Notes: generated from the letters alone by a model not told the origin. Shown: positions 32,505-42,608, numbered from the stretch's first letter. The stretch: DNA of 64,000 bases from Cytobacillus kochii (GCF_020171845.1 NZ_JAIVAM010000004.1:310001-374000); one strand, 5' to 3'. Program-made: numbers and translations.

Positions 32505-34557
32505 GTTTTTCCTCCTTGTTACTAAAGTCCATTTGTAGAGATGTTTTTTGAATCAATTTATCACATAGTAATAATAATGCAGGTAGAAAAAGGATAACGA
32601 GTAAAAACGCGAGCAATGCTCCTCTACCTAATAATAATCCAATAGAACCGACGATTGGATTTGAAGAAGTTAGCCATAATATAAATCCGACACTAGATAA
32701 AATGGAGGCAGACACGATAATGGAAAATAATTTCTCATCAATTGTTTTTCTCATCGCTTGTTTTGGAGAAAGTTTTCCACGCTTATGCTTATAAGTCTCT
32801 GTTAATAAAATGGCATAATCGACCGTTGCTGCAAGCTGTACAGTGCTAACGATGAGATAACCAATAAATACTAATGACGTATCGGTAAAATAGGGTATGG
32901 CGAGATTAATCCAAACAGAAGATTGTATTGTTAATAATAAGATAATCGGTAATGATAATGATTTGAATGTGACAAGTAACACGAATCCAACCGCGATAAC
33001 GGTTAAAGTATTTACTAAAGAATTATCTTCTGTAACCGTTGATTTCATATCATAAAGTGCAACACTTTCGCCTAAAGTTAACGCTTGATTACCAAAATAC
33101 TTAGTACCTATTTCCCTTATCTCTTCTACTAATTGAAAAGGAATATCTCCTTCTGTTCCTGCATCAGTATTAATGATGATTCGACTGTAATTATTGGATA
33201 AGAATTGTTCCTTTGCTTCCTCCTCTAAATATTCTTGCGGAATAGTCGAACCAACCATATTCGTGTAGCCAATTACATTTGAGACATGGTCAACCTCTTC
33301 AATAGATGCAATCATTTCTTTTTCTTTACCTATTTCATTATTAGGTACCAATAATACTACAGCGGTTGATTCGCCAAATATTTCTTCTACTTTTTGGATG
33401 TCTTGCCCTAACCTAGTACTGTCAGGTTGATCCCCCATTCCATAAGTAAATGAGGTTTCTTTTTGTGCTAAAAAGCTTGGTATAACGAGAAGTAAGACGA
33501 AAATCAAGACCGGAAACCTTAACTTTAATGTTTTTTTTCCAATACCTTTAAAATTTGGTATTAATGATTTGTGCTGTGTTTTTTCAATCCAATGATGGAA
33601 TAATAATGTAAGTGCTGGAAGGAATACCATCACACTTATAAAACTTAAAATTATTCCTTTAACAAGGTTTAAACCTAGGTCTGATCCAATCTCAAAATCC
33701 ATAAACAATAATGCAATAAATCCAAATAGAGTTGTAGATGCGCTCGAGGCAATGACACTAAACGATTCTTTCATAGCTAGTTTCATAGCTTCATTTGGCT
33801 CATGCCCTTGTTTACGATAATCTTGAAAACTATGTAATAAAAAGATAGCGTAATCCAAGGAAACAGCTAACTGCAAAATTGGTGCGACTGATTGTGTCAC
33901 AAAGGACACTTCTCCTATAAAAACATTACTCCCTAAATTAATAATTACCGATACACCGATAGCCGTTAAGAAAAAGAGCGGTTCAACCCAAGAGTTTGTC
34001 GAGAGAACTAGTATAATGATAATAATGGGAATAAGTATCCCTGCAGCGAGTAACGTTTCTTGCCCTGTCATTTTCTGCTGCGTAGCTGTATTTGCAGCTT
34101 CGCCAATAAGTGATCCCTTCTCACCAATTATTTGATATATATCTTCTGTTGCTTCGACCTCTTTGCCACTCTCAATGGTGACAGAATAAAGAGCGTGATT
34201 ATTTTTGTAGTAATTTTCTATTGTGCCTTGGTCTCCGGTTTCTATTGGTGTTCTTATGTCCATCGCATCATCTAACCACATCACATCAGTTACACCTTGA
34301 ACCTTATTTAATTTCTCTTTGATAACGAGCGCTTCTTGGATTGTAACATTCTCAACCATTACGCTTGTATTTGGAATACCACTAGTAAATTCCTCTTCCA
34401 TCACTTCTAAAGCAACGGTAGATTCAGCTTCTGCTGGGATATAATCTTTCATATTATAATTAACATTCACAAACAGAAAGCCAATAGCAGAAAGCACTGA
34501 TAACAAAAAGAAAATGATTGTTACAGATTTTTTATAACGAATAATAAACTCAATCAT
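32491..34557 (-). CDS. MMPL/RND-family transporter
   Basis: 688 residues. Two repeats of one membrane helix, a large outer loop, and five further helices (helices begin near IIFFLLSVLSAIGFLFV, ILIPIIIIILVLST and again LVNTLTVIAVGFVLLVTF). MMPL signatures LQLAVSLDYAIFLLHSFQDY and VQLAATVDYAILLTETYKH occur at matching places. Proton-driven export of lipids or amphiphiles is usual for the family. ATG chosen behind GTGGGG; 18 extra upstream codons lack a site. Divergent TetR regulator at 34713 probably represses it. Confidence 0.88.
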   Translation of the reverse strand: MIEFIIRYKKSVTIIFFLLSVLSAIGFLFVNVNYNMKDYIPAEAESTVALEVMEEEFTSGIPNTSVMVENVTIQEALVIKEKLNKVQGVTDVMWLDDAMDIRTPIETGDQGTIENYYKNNHALYSVTIESGKEVEATEDIYQIIGEKGSLIGEAANTATQQKMTGQETLLAAGILIPIIIIILVLSTNSWVEPLFFLTAIGVSVIINLGSNVFIGEVSFVTQSVAPILQLAVSLDYAIFLLHSFQDYRKQGHEPNEAMKLAMKESFSVIASSASTTLFGFIALLFMDFEIGSDLGLNLVKGIILSFISVMVFLPALTLLFHHWIEKTQHKSLIPNFKGIGKKTLKLRFPVLIFVLLLVIPSFLAQKETSFTYGMGDQPDSTRLGQDIQKVEEIFGESTAVVLLVPNNEIGKEKEMIASIEEVDHVSNVIGYTNMVGSTIPQEYLEEEAKEQFLSNNYSRIIINTDAGTEGDIPFQLVEEIREIGTKYFGNQALTLGESVALYDMKSTVTEDNSLVNTLTVIAVGFVLLVTFKSLSLPIILLLTIQSSVWINLAIPYFTDTSLVFIGYLIVSTVQLAATVDYAILLTETYKHKRGKLSPKQAMRKTIDEKLFSIIVSASILSSVGFILWLTSSNPIVGSIGLLLGRGALLAFLLVILFLPALLLLCDKLIQKTSLQMDFSNKEEKHEDH

Positions 34558-34712
34558 TATTGGTTTCCCCACTTCTTGATGTTGAAATTCTTTTACAGTA
34601 ACATTATACATACCACTGTGTTAGATAAACAACAAACAGTTGTGTAAAAAATGTTTAACATCCAACATTTAAGCGTACTTTGTTGGATTTCTTTAAAAAA
34701 GTGAGGGTTTGT

Positions 34713-35285
34713 ATGATGAACAAAAAATTGGATCGTCGGAAACAATATACTCGTATGGTGTTAAAGGAAAGTTTAATGGAATTATTAAGAGAAAAAGTAA
34801 TCTCCTCCATTACCATTAAAGAATTATGTCAAAAAGCAGATATCAATCGTTCTACTTTTTATAGTCATTATCGTGATCAATTTGATTTACTCCAGCATAT
34901 TGAAGATGAGATTTTGTTAGAATTACAAGTCACTTTAAAACAGTACAACCATAATGAGACAAATGAAACTTTTGCAATGACAAAGTATTTATTAGATTAT
35001 GTTTATAAACGTAGTGCTGATTTTCTTGTTTTATTTAGTGACCATGGTAACAAAGCTTTTCAAACGAGAGTAATTGATACTGCACAATCAATCATTATTA
35101 ATAGTTTAAAGGAAGAACAGCAGGTCATAAATCTAGATAAATCAAAATATATGATTTACTTTGTAATTAGTGGATGTATTTATGTAATTGAAAAATGGTT
35201 AATGAACGGGATGAAAGAATCTCCGGAAGAAATGACAACCATTATTACTGAAATAAGTAATCGGGTTATTCTTCATTCTAAATAG
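34713..35285 (+). CDS. TetR/AcrR-family regulator
   Basis: 190 residues. The N-terminal TetR helix-turn-helix is clear: YTRMVLKESLMELLREKVIS, SITIKELCQKADINRSTFYS then HYRDQFDLL. The C-terminal all-helical domain is of the group often annotated TetR_C_33. Two consecutive ATGs follow GTGAGGG; the first is used here. Transcribed away from the MMPL operon, with a TTAGAT/ACAACaaacaGTTGT palindromic stretch between them near 34625-34645 that may be its operator. Ligand unknown, probably an exported amphiphile. Confidence 0.87.
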   Translation: MMNKKLDRRKQYTRMVLKESLMELLREKVISSITIKELCQKADINRSTFYSHYRDQFDLLQHIEDEILLELQVTLKQYNHNETNETFAMTKYLLDYVYKRSADFLVLFSDHGNKAFQTRVIDTAQSIIINSLKEEQQVINLDKSKYMIYFVISGCIYVIEKWLMNGMKESPEEMTTIITEISNRVILHSK

Positions 35286-35437
35286 GATGCGAATATATCA
35301 ACATTCTTCACATCAATATTTTATTCATCTCTACTGTATTGGAATTTAAGTTGTCTTCCCTACTCATTTGCATCATTTTACGTATCAATTAATATATTGT
35401 ATTTATCGCTACTACATTATCAATTGACAAGTATTGG

Positions 35438-35466
35438 TTTACAGATAATGATTTTTTGCTTATGAT
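35438..35466 (+). promoter_or_regulatory. promoter of ykoFEDC
   Basis: TTTACA and TATGAT, 17 bases apart, about 30 bases upstream of the TPP riboswitch. Confidence 0.65.
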
Positions 35467-35495
35467 AGGATAGACGAACAAATAAATATATCGAA

Positions 35496-35582
35496 TGCGC
35501 TAGGGGAGCTATATTTAATGGCTGAGAAGGCAAGTGCCTGACCCTTATAACCCGATCTAGATAATACTAGCGTGGGGAAGTG
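35496..35582 (+). promoter_or_regulatory. TPP (thiamine pyrophosphate) riboswitch
   Basis: All conserved blocks occur in order: TAGGGGAGC, GGCTGAGAAGGC, TGACCCTTATAACCCGATCT, ATAATACTAGCGTGGGGAAG. It binds thiamine pyrophosphate and, with the terminator just downstream, stops transcription of the transporter operon when thiamine is sufficient. Confidence 0.96.
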
Positions 35583-35618
35583 CAGTTGGTCAGTGTATTC
35601 TCTTTTTTTCTGCATAAC

Positions 35619-35650
35619 CAAACTGCATTCCATCGGGGTGCAGTTTTTTT
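35619..35650 (+). terminator. TPP-controlled attenuator terminator
   Basis: AACTGCATTCC / GGGGTGCAGTT stem with T7. The AGTGCAGTTGG just after the riboswitch can pair with its left arm, which gives an antiterminator. Confidence 0.88.
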
Positions 35651-35680
35651 GTTCAAAAAATGTTAAAAGGAGATTTTTAT

Positions 35681-36289
35681 ATGAATCAATTATGTGGAAC
35701 AAGTAGTATCGTGGGTTGTCAGTTTACGCTTTCTGCAATGAGTGAGAGGTATGTGGACATCATCTTATTTGCCCTTAAAGAAGTGAACATGTCAAAGGTG
35801 TGGGCTGAAACTGATGATGTATCTACTTGTATCCGTGGTAAGCAAATTCATGTTTTTGATGTAGTGAGGGCAATCTTTTTACACGCAGCTAAAACGGGAG
35901 AACACATCGCTATGAGTGGTACCTTTTCGATTGGTTGTCCAGGAGATTCAGCAGCAGATGTATACATGGACGAAACTGACATTGCCTTGAACAAGGATGA
36001 TACAAAAGAAATAGACCAGCTTGCAGGTTGTAAATTTGCCCTCTATCCCTTAGGGAGGGAAGATTATATGGAAAAAATTTATGAGCAAATTGATTGGTCC
36101 AAGGAGACTGAAGTAAACGTAAGCCATAGCCATTATGCCACAAGGCTTGATGGCAAGGTGAATGATATTTTTAACTTGTTACAGAACGTTTTCGATCAGA
36201 CCAAGCAAGATGTATCTCATGTGACAATGACATTCACATTATCAGCTAACAGCCCTACTGGAAAAGCTAAAGAAGTGAAAGTCTCATGA
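35681..36289 (+). CDS. ykoF: YkoF, thiamine/HMP-binding protein
   Basis: 202 residues, two repeats of the YkoF ferredoxin-like domain (about 1-100 and 110-200). CQFTLSAMSERYVDIIL and VTMTFTLSANSPTGKAKEV are the repeat starts and ends that match Bacillus subtilis YkoF. It binds thiamine or its hydroxymethylpyrimidine precursor in the cytoplasm. ATG chosen behind AAAGGAG. First gene of a four-gene operon whose order equals B. subtilis ykoFEDC. Confidence 0.93.
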   Translation: MNQLCGTSSIVGCQFTLSAMSERYVDIILFALKEVNMSKVWAETDDVSTCIRGKQIHVFDVVRAIFLHAAKTGEHIAMSGTFSIGCPGDSAADVYMDETDIALNKDDTKEIDQLAGCKFALYPLGREDYMEKIYEQIDWSKETEVNVSHSHYATRLDGKVNDIFNLLQNVFDQTKQDVSHVTMTFTLSANSPTGKAKEVKVS

Positions 36290-36897
36290 TAAAATCATGG
36301 CGTCTAAAAGATATTGTTCTCATGTCAGTCCTGGGTGTAGTATTTGGCTTTATTTATTTAGGTTTTTTTGGGGTCGGTAAAGTTCTTGTTGCCATCCTTA
36401 CCCCGTTTGGATTTGGACCCATTGGTTATGAATTGATTTATGGCATATGGTTTATTGTATCAATAATAGCTGCTTACATTATCAGAAAGCCAGGCGTTGC
36501 TTTTACAGCAGAAACCATTGCTGCTATTACCGAAGTACTTGTCGGCTCAACATCTGGACCCACTTTAATTCTTTCAGGGATGGTGCAAGGGTTAGGGGCG
36601 GAAATCGCTTTTGCACTGACAAAATGGAAAAATTACCAACCTCGAATTCTCGTTTTCTCAGGTGTTAGCGCAGCATTTATTAGTTTTCCTTACCATTTCT
36701 TTGTATCAGGTTTTCATGCCTATGAATCCTGGCTTATTATGACAATGTTTGTTATACGTCTCTTAAGTGGAGCCATCATTGCTGGTTATTTAGGAAAAAT
36801 GTTAGCGGATCAACTAGCGAAAACTGGTGTGTTAAATGGGTACCCGATTGGGAAGGAGGTAATAGCAAGGCATGAAAAATCATCAACCAATTTTTGA
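36286..36897 (+). CDS. ykoE: YkoE, ECF transporter substrate-binding subunit (S component)
   Basis: 203 residues, six hydrophobic segments. It carries the YkoE features: a short N-terminal LKDIVLMSVLGVVFGFIYLG helix, GFGPIGYELIYGIWFI and the GSTSGPTLILSGMVQGLGAE loop. It captures the thiamine precursor hydroxymethylpyrimidine in the membrane and hands it to the ykoD/ykoC energy module. Start overlaps the ykoF stop by 4 bases. Confidence 0.92.
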   Translation: MIKSWRLKDIVLMSVLGVVFGFIYLGFFGVGKVLVAILTPFGFGPIGYELIYGIWFIVSIIAAYIIRKPGVAFTAETIAAITEVLVGSTSGPTLILSGMVQGLGAEIAFALTKWKNYQPRILVFSGVSAAFISFPYHFFVSGFHAYESWLIMTMFVIRLLSGAIIAGYLGKMLADQLAKTGVLNGYPIGKEVIARHEKSSTNF

Positions 36898-38437
36898 ACT
36901 AGACTCTTTCTCATTTTCCTTTGATAAACACGATGAACCTTCTGTAAATAATGTAAGCTGTAAGTTATATGCAGAGGAAGTGACTTTATTACTTGGAGCA
37001 AGTGGTTCTGGCAAAAGTACACTTACACTATGTTTAAATGGTCTATATCCTGAGGCGATTGATGGTTTTACTTCAGGGGACCTTTTATATAAAGGGAGAA
37101 ATATCTCCTCCTACCCTAAAGGAGTAATAAACCAAGAAATAGGCATTGTCTTTCAAGATCCAGAAAGTCAGTTTTGCATGGTTCGTGTAGAAGATGAATT
37201 AGCATTTGTGTTAGAAAACTTGTCTATTCCCAGATGCCAAATGAAACAAAGAATAGAACATGTGCTAGATATTGTAGGATTATCACAATATATGAAACAT
37301 AACATTCACCATCTTTCAGGAGGACAAAAACAAAAGGTTGCGCTAGCTTCTATCCTTTTAATGGACCCTCAATATTTAATTTTAGATGAACCTACAGCAA
37401 ATTTAGATCCGATATCTAGCCTCGAGTTTATCGAGACAATTATTAAGATTCAAAAACAACAAAGATTTGGTTTGCTTGTAATTGAACACGAAATCGATGA
37501 CTGGGAACCATACGCTCATCGGTTGGTTGCGCTTAATAACAAAGGAGAATTACTTTTAGATAGTACGCCGAAGGAAGGTTTTCAAAATCATTTACATAAG
37601 TTGACGAAGAATCGTATAAGAGTACCTAAAAGGTATGAAAATAGAAAAATGCCTATTCGACCATCAAGTGAGAAAGAAAGTACAGAAGTAATCGTTAATC
37701 TTAAAGATATACAATTTAACTATAAAAATAAGCAAATCCTAAATGAGCTTTCCTTTTCAATCAAAAAAGGGGACTTTTGCGCAATAGTTGGCGAAAATGG
37801 TGCTGGTAAATCTACGTTATTACAGTTAATAGCCAAATTAATTAAGCCCGTCTCAGGCTCGATCGATTTTTTAAACACTCCATTAAGTAATTGGCATGAA
37901 AACGAATTGTATAAGAATATGGGCTATGTATTTCAAAATCCTGAGCATCAATTTATTAACCAAACTGTATACGATGAAGTGTGTTTTGGTATCAAGCTAC
38001 GTGGCTATTCTAGAGTAGAAACAGAAAGAATGGCTCATCATTTATTAACCGACTTTGATCTCTTATCTGATAAGTGGAAAAACCCATTTTCATTAAGTGG
38101 TGGCCAAAAAAGAAAGCTGAGTGTAGCAACGATGTTACATTCCAAACCTGATTTACTTCTATTCGATGAACCAACATTTGGACAAGATGCCTATACGACC
38201 TCTCAATTTATGCGTATAGTCACGCACCTAAATGATAAAGGGGTAACCATCGTTTTCGTTACACATGACATGGATTTAGTTGATTCATACTGTAATAATG
38301 TCTTGGTTATGCAACAAGGAAAGATCGTTTATGATGGTACACCTAAAGCACTTTGGCGAAAAACTGAGCTTCTAGAAAAAGCCAGATTAAGGATACCTTA
38401 CCGCTTACGGTTGATCAATGAAGAGATGACAATATGA
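36872..38437 (+). CDS. ykoD: YkoD, ECF transporter ATPase with two nucleotide-binding domains
   Basis: 521 residues, two fused ABC ATPase domains. Domain 1: Walker A GASGSGKSTL near residue 45, signature HLSGGQKQ near 145, Walker B LILDEPTANLDP near 167. Domain 2: GENGAGKSTL near 305, SLSGGQKRK near 405, LLLFDEPTFGQD near 428. Energises uptake of the thiamine precursor. Overlaps ykoE by 26 bases and ykoC by 4 bases, so all are translationally coupled. Confidence 0.94.
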   Translation: MKNHQPIFELDSFSFSFDKHDEPSVNNVSCKLYAEEVTLLLGASGSGKSTLTLCLNGLYPEAIDGFTSGDLLYKGRNISSYPKGVINQEIGIVFQDPESQFCMVRVEDELAFVLENLSIPRCQMKQRIEHVLDIVGLSQYMKHNIHHLSGGQKQKVALASILLMDPQYLILDEPTANLDPISSLEFIETIIKIQKQQRFGLLVIEHEIDDWEPYAHRLVALNNKGELLLDSTPKEGFQNHLHKLTKNRIRVPKRYENRKMPIRPSSEKESTEVIVNLKDIQFNYKNKQILNELSFSIKKGDFCAIVGENGAGKSTLLQLIAKLIKPVSGSIDFLNTPLSNWHENELYKNMGYVFQNPEHQFINQTVYDEVCFGIKLRGYSRVETERMAHHLLTDFDLLSDKWKNPFSLSGGQKRKLSVATMLHSKPDLLLFDEPTFGQDAYTTSQFMRIVTHLNDKGVTIVFVTHDMDLVDSYCNNVLVMQQGKIVYDGTPKALWRKTELLEKARLRIPYRLRLINEEMTI

Positions 38438-39219
38438 TACACTCATTAAATCCAACCATGAAAGCTATTACGGTTATCTTACCTGCCATTCTGTTGAGCT
38501 TTTCCTTTGATATTATTACACCAGCGATTATGTTTATTTATATCCTGATACTTACCTTTTTCTTCAGTAAACTGAACATAAAGAAATGGTTGTTTTACTT
38601 TATACCTATGTCCTTTTTTGCGCTCGGATTAGCTTGGATGACAATGCTATATACGGATGATAAGTACGCAACTGGTCCTATTGTTTTTTCGTTCTTTTCT
38701 TTTGATATCAGGATGGGTAGCATTATAGTTAGTATGAGTTTAGCACTAAGGTCATTGTGTTTTATAGGGTTATCTTTACTCTTTGCTTTTACAACTGATC
38801 CCACAAAATTTATGTTAAGTTTAATGCAGCAAGTTCGCCTTTCACCTAAGTTAACTTATGGTATTTTGGCTGGGTATCGCTTTGTTCCAACCTTCAAACA
38901 CGAATTAGACTTGTTAAAGAAAGCTCATCGTATTCGGGGCCTTGGTCGTGCGAAAGGATGGAGAAATCGCGTGGAACATATGAGACAATATTTTATTCCC
39001 CTATTAGCTGGTGCCATTCGGAAGGCTGAAAGAGTCGCAATTGCAATGGAATCAAAAGGTTTTACAGGGTCAAAAGATCGAACCTATTATACTGTAATGA
39101 AAATCAAGGCCACTGATTACCTATTTATTATCATCATGCTTATCATTTTAATAATCGCCTATTACGTCTCTTATCGATTGGGCACCCTTAACATATTTGG
39201 CCATCGGATAATGCCCTAA
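38434..39219 (+). CDS. ykoC: YkoC, ECF transporter transmembrane (T) component
   Basis: 261 residues, about five membrane helices. The coupling helix carries the T-component Ala-Arg-Gly-like motif, here HRIRGLGRAKGWR and ERVAIAMESKGFTG. It couples the YkoD ATPase to the S component YkoE. Last gene of the operon, followed by a terminator. Confidence 0.92.
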   Translation: MIHSLNPTMKAITVILPAILLSFSFDIITPAIMFIYILILTFFFSKLNIKKWLFYFIPMSFFALGLAWMTMLYTDDKYATGPIVFSFFSFDIRMGSIIVSMSLALRSLCFIGLSLLFAFTTDPTKFMLSLMQQVRLSPKLTYGILAGYRFVPTFKHELDLLKKAHRIRGLGRAKGWRNRVEHMRQYFIPLLAGAIRKAERVAIAMESKGFTGSKDRTYYTVMKIKATDYLFIIIMLIILIIAYYVSYRLGTLNIFGHRIMP

Positions 39220-39250
39220 CTTTACTTCCTTCAATCTTTCTAAGTAATAT

Positions 39251-39298
39251 TAACAACGAACAAGTTCAGTTATATGATTAAGAATTTGTTCGTTGTTG
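39251..39298. terminator. bidirectional terminator between convergent genes
   Basis: AACAACGAACAA / TTTGTTCGTTGTT, about 12 base pairs, between ykoC and pdxR, which read towards each other. Confidence 0.8.
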
Positions 39299-39353
39299 AT
39301 TAACTTATTGTACTTGTTTGTAATTATTTCTTCTTAAGTCAAGCAAGATATAT

Positions 39354-40769
39354 CTAATCAATATCATCCATTCCCCATGCTTTGAACAATGCCTTCAAGC
39401 TGTGTTCCAATTGTTCTTCACGAATACCTGCAAAGCCTAATATGATTTGCGGTTCTTTATCCTCTCTTCTAATTATGGAGTAATTAGATAATGGATAAAT
39501 TTTCAAGCGCTCTCTTTTTGCGCGTGCTACGAGTTCGCTTTCATTCATTCCGTTCTTGACAATCAATACGACATGTAATCCAGAGCTTTCTCCCATAACT
39601 TCTAATTGCGGAAAGGACTTGAGTACGTTTAGAACTATTTCTACCTTTCTTCTATAAACTTTTTTCATCCGGTTTAAATGCTTTTCAAACTCTCCGTCTT
39701 TCATAAATCCACTTAAGGCATTTTGGTCTATTCTCGAAACCGTGCAATGATAAAAAGATAATTTTTCTTTATAAGATTTAACAAGGGGTTTCGGCAAAAC
39801 CATATAACTAATGCGCAATGATGGAATAAAAGATTTAGAAAAAGAGCCTAAATAAATAACCTTTTCCCCTCTGTCCATACTTTGCAGAGACGGTATCGTT
39901 TTTCCGTTATAGCGAAACTCGCTGTCATAATCATCTTCAATAATGTAGCGATCATTCTTCTCTGCTGCCCAATTCAACAATTGTTGTCTTCGTTGAATCG
40001 GTAAAACGGTTCCATAAGGGAAATGGTGTGAAGGCGTCGTATACAGGATATCTATAGGCGATTTTTTTATGGCGTGGATGTCGACTCCTTGTCTATCCAC
40101 TAACAGTGGATACACTTCATATCCGTAATTATGTAGTATCTTCATCATTAAATGGTAGCCTGGGTCTTCCACCCCATAGACCGTATTTTTATCAAACAGA
40201 AAAATCAGCTGTTGTAAAAGAACTTCTACACCTGCGCCAATTACTATTTGTTCTGGCTTGCAAGTTACACCACGGGAATGATATAAGTACTGCGCAATTT
40301 CTTTCCTTAAATCAAGTTCCCCTTGGTTTTCACCAAGCAGTAATGAGGACTGATGAACAGGTTCAATATGTTGTTTCACATACTTTCGCCATTTATCAAA
40401 TGGAAAGTGAACTGTATCAATTTGGCTCGGGTGAAAATCATAAATGGCTGTTTGTTCCTTAGGATAAACACCCACTGTTGAACTTTCATTCTTCATTTTA
40501 CTTTCGATATATTCTAAGTCTGTTAATGGTAATATAAAGTAGCCTCTGCGCGCTTGTACTTCAATATAACCTTCCGCTTCAAGCTGTTCATACGCTGTTT
40601 GAATGGTATTTTGACTTATTTTTAACAAGGTGGCTAATTTTCGTTTAGATGGAAGCTTATCTCCTTCTCGTAATCTTCCCACTGTTATTTCGCCCTTAAT
40701 ATAGTCATATAATTGCTCATATAAAGGCACATCACTGTCTCTTAACAACTCACAAGCTAAGTAATCCAT
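39354..40769 (-). CDS. pdxR: PdxR, MocR-type activator of vitamin B6 synthesis
   Basis: 471 residues. Winged helix 1-75 (LPSKRKLATLLKISQNTIQ) and aminotransferase domain with the PLP lysine in YLGSFSKSFIPSLRISY near residue 320, and DPGYHLMMK, YTTPSHHFPYG. PdxR senses PLP: it activates pdxST when PLP is low and represses itself. Divergent from pdxS, with three copies of an AACTGATA site in the shared promoter region. This pairing with pdxST separates it from the other MocR protein of the window. Confidence 0.93.
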   Translation of the reverse strand: MDYLACELLRDSDVPLYEQLYDYIKGEITVGRLREGDKLPSKRKLATLLKISQNTIQTAYEQLEAEGYIEVQARRGYFILPLTDLEYIESKMKNESSTVGVYPKEQTAIYDFHPSQIDTVHFPFDKWRKYVKQHIEPVHQSSLLLGENQGELDLRKEIAQYLYHSRGVTCKPEQIVIGAGVEVLLQQLIFLFDKNTVYGVEDPGYHLMMKILHNYGYEVYPLLVDRQGVDIHAIKKSPIDILYTTPSHHFPYGTVLPIQRRQQLLNWAAEKNDRYIIEDDYDSEFRYNGKTIPSLQSMDRGEKVIYLGSFSKSFIPSLRISYMVLPKPLVKSYKEKLSFYHCTVSRIDQNALSGFMKDGEFEKHLNRMKKVYRRKVEIVLNVLKSFPQLEVMGESSGLHVVLIVKNGMNESELVARAKRERLKIYPLSNYSIIRREDKEPQIILGFAGIREEQLEHSLKALFKAWGMDDID

Positions 40770-40784
40770 CTAACTGCCCCCTCT

Positions 40785-40834
40785 AACTGATACTATAAAA
40801 TTATCAAAAACTGATACTTACAATCATATCAGTT
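40785..40834. promoter_or_regulatory. PdxR operators between pdxR and pdxST
   Basis: Two direct copies of AACTGATACT (40785-40794 and 40809-40818) and one inverted TATCAGTT (40827-40834). Direct repeats in the divergent spacer are the usual binding layout of MocR/PdxR regulators. A TATACT box at 40841-40846 could be the pdxST -10. Confidence 0.72.
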
Positions 40835-40883
40835 CCTTTTTATACTAATAAACAAATCTGAAAAATGCAATGGAGGAATGAAA

Positions 40884-41771
40884 ATGAGTCAATTAGTAGG
40901 TACAGAAACAGTAAAACGCGGGATGGCACAAATGCAAAAAGGCGGTGTCATTATGGATGTCGTCAATGCTGAGCAAGCAAAGGTCGCTGAAGCAGCAGGC
41001 GCAGTTGCTGTTATGGCATTAGAGCGCGTGCCTTCAGATATTCGTGCAGCTGGAGGAGTCGCTCGCATGGCGGATCCAAGAATTGTTGAAGAAGTGATGC
41101 AGGCAGTGTCTATTCCTGTCATGGCCAAGGCTAGAATTGGACATATTGTTGAAGCACGAGTGTTAGAAGCAATGGGTGTTGATTACATAGATGAGAGTGA
41201 AGTATTAACCCCTGCGGATGAAGAGTACCATATTTTAAAAAGTGAGTTTACGGTTCCATTTGTGTGTGGATGTCGTGATTTAGGTGAAGCAGCAAGAAGA
41301 ATTGGTGAAGGTGCATCCATGTTAAGAACGAAAGGTGAACCGGGTACAGGTAATATTGTTGAAGCAGTAAGGCATATGAGAAAAGTTCAAGCACAAATTC
41401 GGAAAATCACTTTGATGAATGATGATGAACTCATGACAGAAGCTAAACTCTTAGGTGCACCATATGAAATCCTTCGTGAAATTAAGAAAAGTGGTAAATT
41501 ACCAATAGTAAACTTTGCTGCAGGTGGGATTGCCACGCCAGCAGACGCTGCTCTCATGATGGAACTTGGTTCTGATGGTGTCTTTGTAGGTTCGGGTATT
41601 TTCAAATCTGAAAATCCAGAAAAGTTTGCTCATAGCATTGTGCAAGCAACAACGCACTATAAGGACTACGATTTAATCGGAAAGCTTTCGCAAGAACTCG
41701 GTGCTGCAATGAAAGGATTAGATATTTCTAAATTATCCTTAGAAGAAAGAATGCAGGAGCGTGGTTGGTAA
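40884..41771 (+). CDS. pdxS: pyridoxal 5'-phosphate synthase subunit PdxS
   Basis: 295 residues, (beta/alpha)8 barrel. The two catalytic lysines are visible in [13 protein letters not shown] near residue 80 and [19 protein letters not shown] near 148; ARMADP and [12 protein letters not shown] are family landmarks. Forms PLP from ribose 5-phosphate, glyceraldehyde 3-phosphate and ammonia channelled from PdxT. The second ATG is used because GGAGGA ends directly at the first. Confidence 0.97.
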   Translation: MSQLVGTETVKRGMAQMQKGGVIMDVVNAEQAKVAEAAGAVAVMALERVPSDIRAAGGVARMADPRIVEEVMQAVSIPVMAKARIGHIVEARVLEAMGVDYIDESEVLTPADEEYHILKSEFTVPFVCGCRDLGEAARRIGEGASMLRTKGEPGTGNIVEAVRHMRKVQAQIRKITLMNDDELMTEAKLLGAPYEILREIKKSGKLPIVNFAAGGIATPADAALMMELGSDGVFVGSGIFKSENPEKFAHSIVQATTHYKDYDLIGKLSQELGAAMKGLDISKLSLEERMQERGW

Positions 41772-42364
41772 TGTTAAAAATTGGCGTACTCGCCTTGCAA
41801 GGAGCCGTTTCTGAGCACATAAAACAAATCGAGTCAGCCGGGCAAGTCGCTGTAGCCGTAAAAAAAGCAAGTGAACTACCGTCACTTGATGCTTTAATTA
41901 TTCCTGGTGGAGAAAGTACGGCAATAAGAAAACTAATTGATTATTATGAATTCAAAGCACCAATTCAACAGTTTTCAGCAGAAAAGAAACCGATTTTTGG
42001 TACTTGTGCGGGTTTAGTATTACTAGCTAATGAGTTAGTTGATGGTAGTGAAGCGCATTTACGGTTAATGGATATAAGTGTAAAGCGAAATGCCTTCGGT
42101 CGACAAAAGGATAGTTTTGAAACAATGTTACAAGTAAAGGGATTCACAGGCAATGTTCCAGCAGTATTTATTAGAGCCCCAATTATTACAGAAGTAACAG
42201 AGCATGTGGAAGTGTTAGCTACATATGATAACCAAATTGTAGCTGCCAAACAAGGTCATCTACTTGTTACCTCCTTCCACCCTGAATTAACAGAGGAAAA
42301 TCGTTGGATGAAATTATTTATCAAGATGGTAAAACAGGCACATCAAATGTCTACCATTCATTAA
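41771..42364 (+). CDS. pdxT: glutaminase subunit PdxT of PLP synthase
   Basis: 197 residues, class I glutamine amidotransferase. Nucleophile Cys in FGTCAGLVLLA near residue 79, His and Glu in SFHPELTE near 171, and IPGGESTAIRKL near 46. Releases ammonia from glutamine for PdxS. The start overlaps the pdxS stop (TAATG), so the subunits are made together. Confidence 0.96.
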   Translation: MLKIGVLALQGAVSEHIKQIESAGQVAVAVKKASELPSLDALIIPGGESTAIRKLIDYYEFKAPIQQFSAEKKPIFGTCAGLVLLANELVDGSEAHLRLMDISVKRNAFGRQKDSFETMLQVKGFTGNVPAVFIRAPIITEVTEHVEVLATYDNQIVAAKQGHLLVTSFHPELTEENRWMKLFIKMVKQAHQMSTIH

Positions 42365-42406
42365 ATCACAAAAAGAGCCTTGCTACAGATAAGTTAAAAA
42401 GAAATG

Positions 42407-42448
42407 CCCGGAAAAGAGCTGTTTCCTAATAGGAATTTTTCCGGGTTC
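42407..42448 (+). terminator. terminator after pdxT
   Basis: Stem CCCGGAAAA / TTTTTCCGGG with an inner TTCC/GGAA pairing, followed by TTCTCT. The tail is weak but the stem is long. Confidence 0.7.
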
Positions 42449-42608
42449 TCTATGTATTTATTTACTCTCCTTTTCCTAACCTGCAAATCTATTTCTTATC
42501 GCGAGAAGTTATATATGGCAAGATGACGAAACACACTTGCTTACTTCGGTAAAAATACGCTCCTTCTTCGAGTCCGTTTAGCTGTTTAGAAGAACAGCAG
42601 TAACCATT

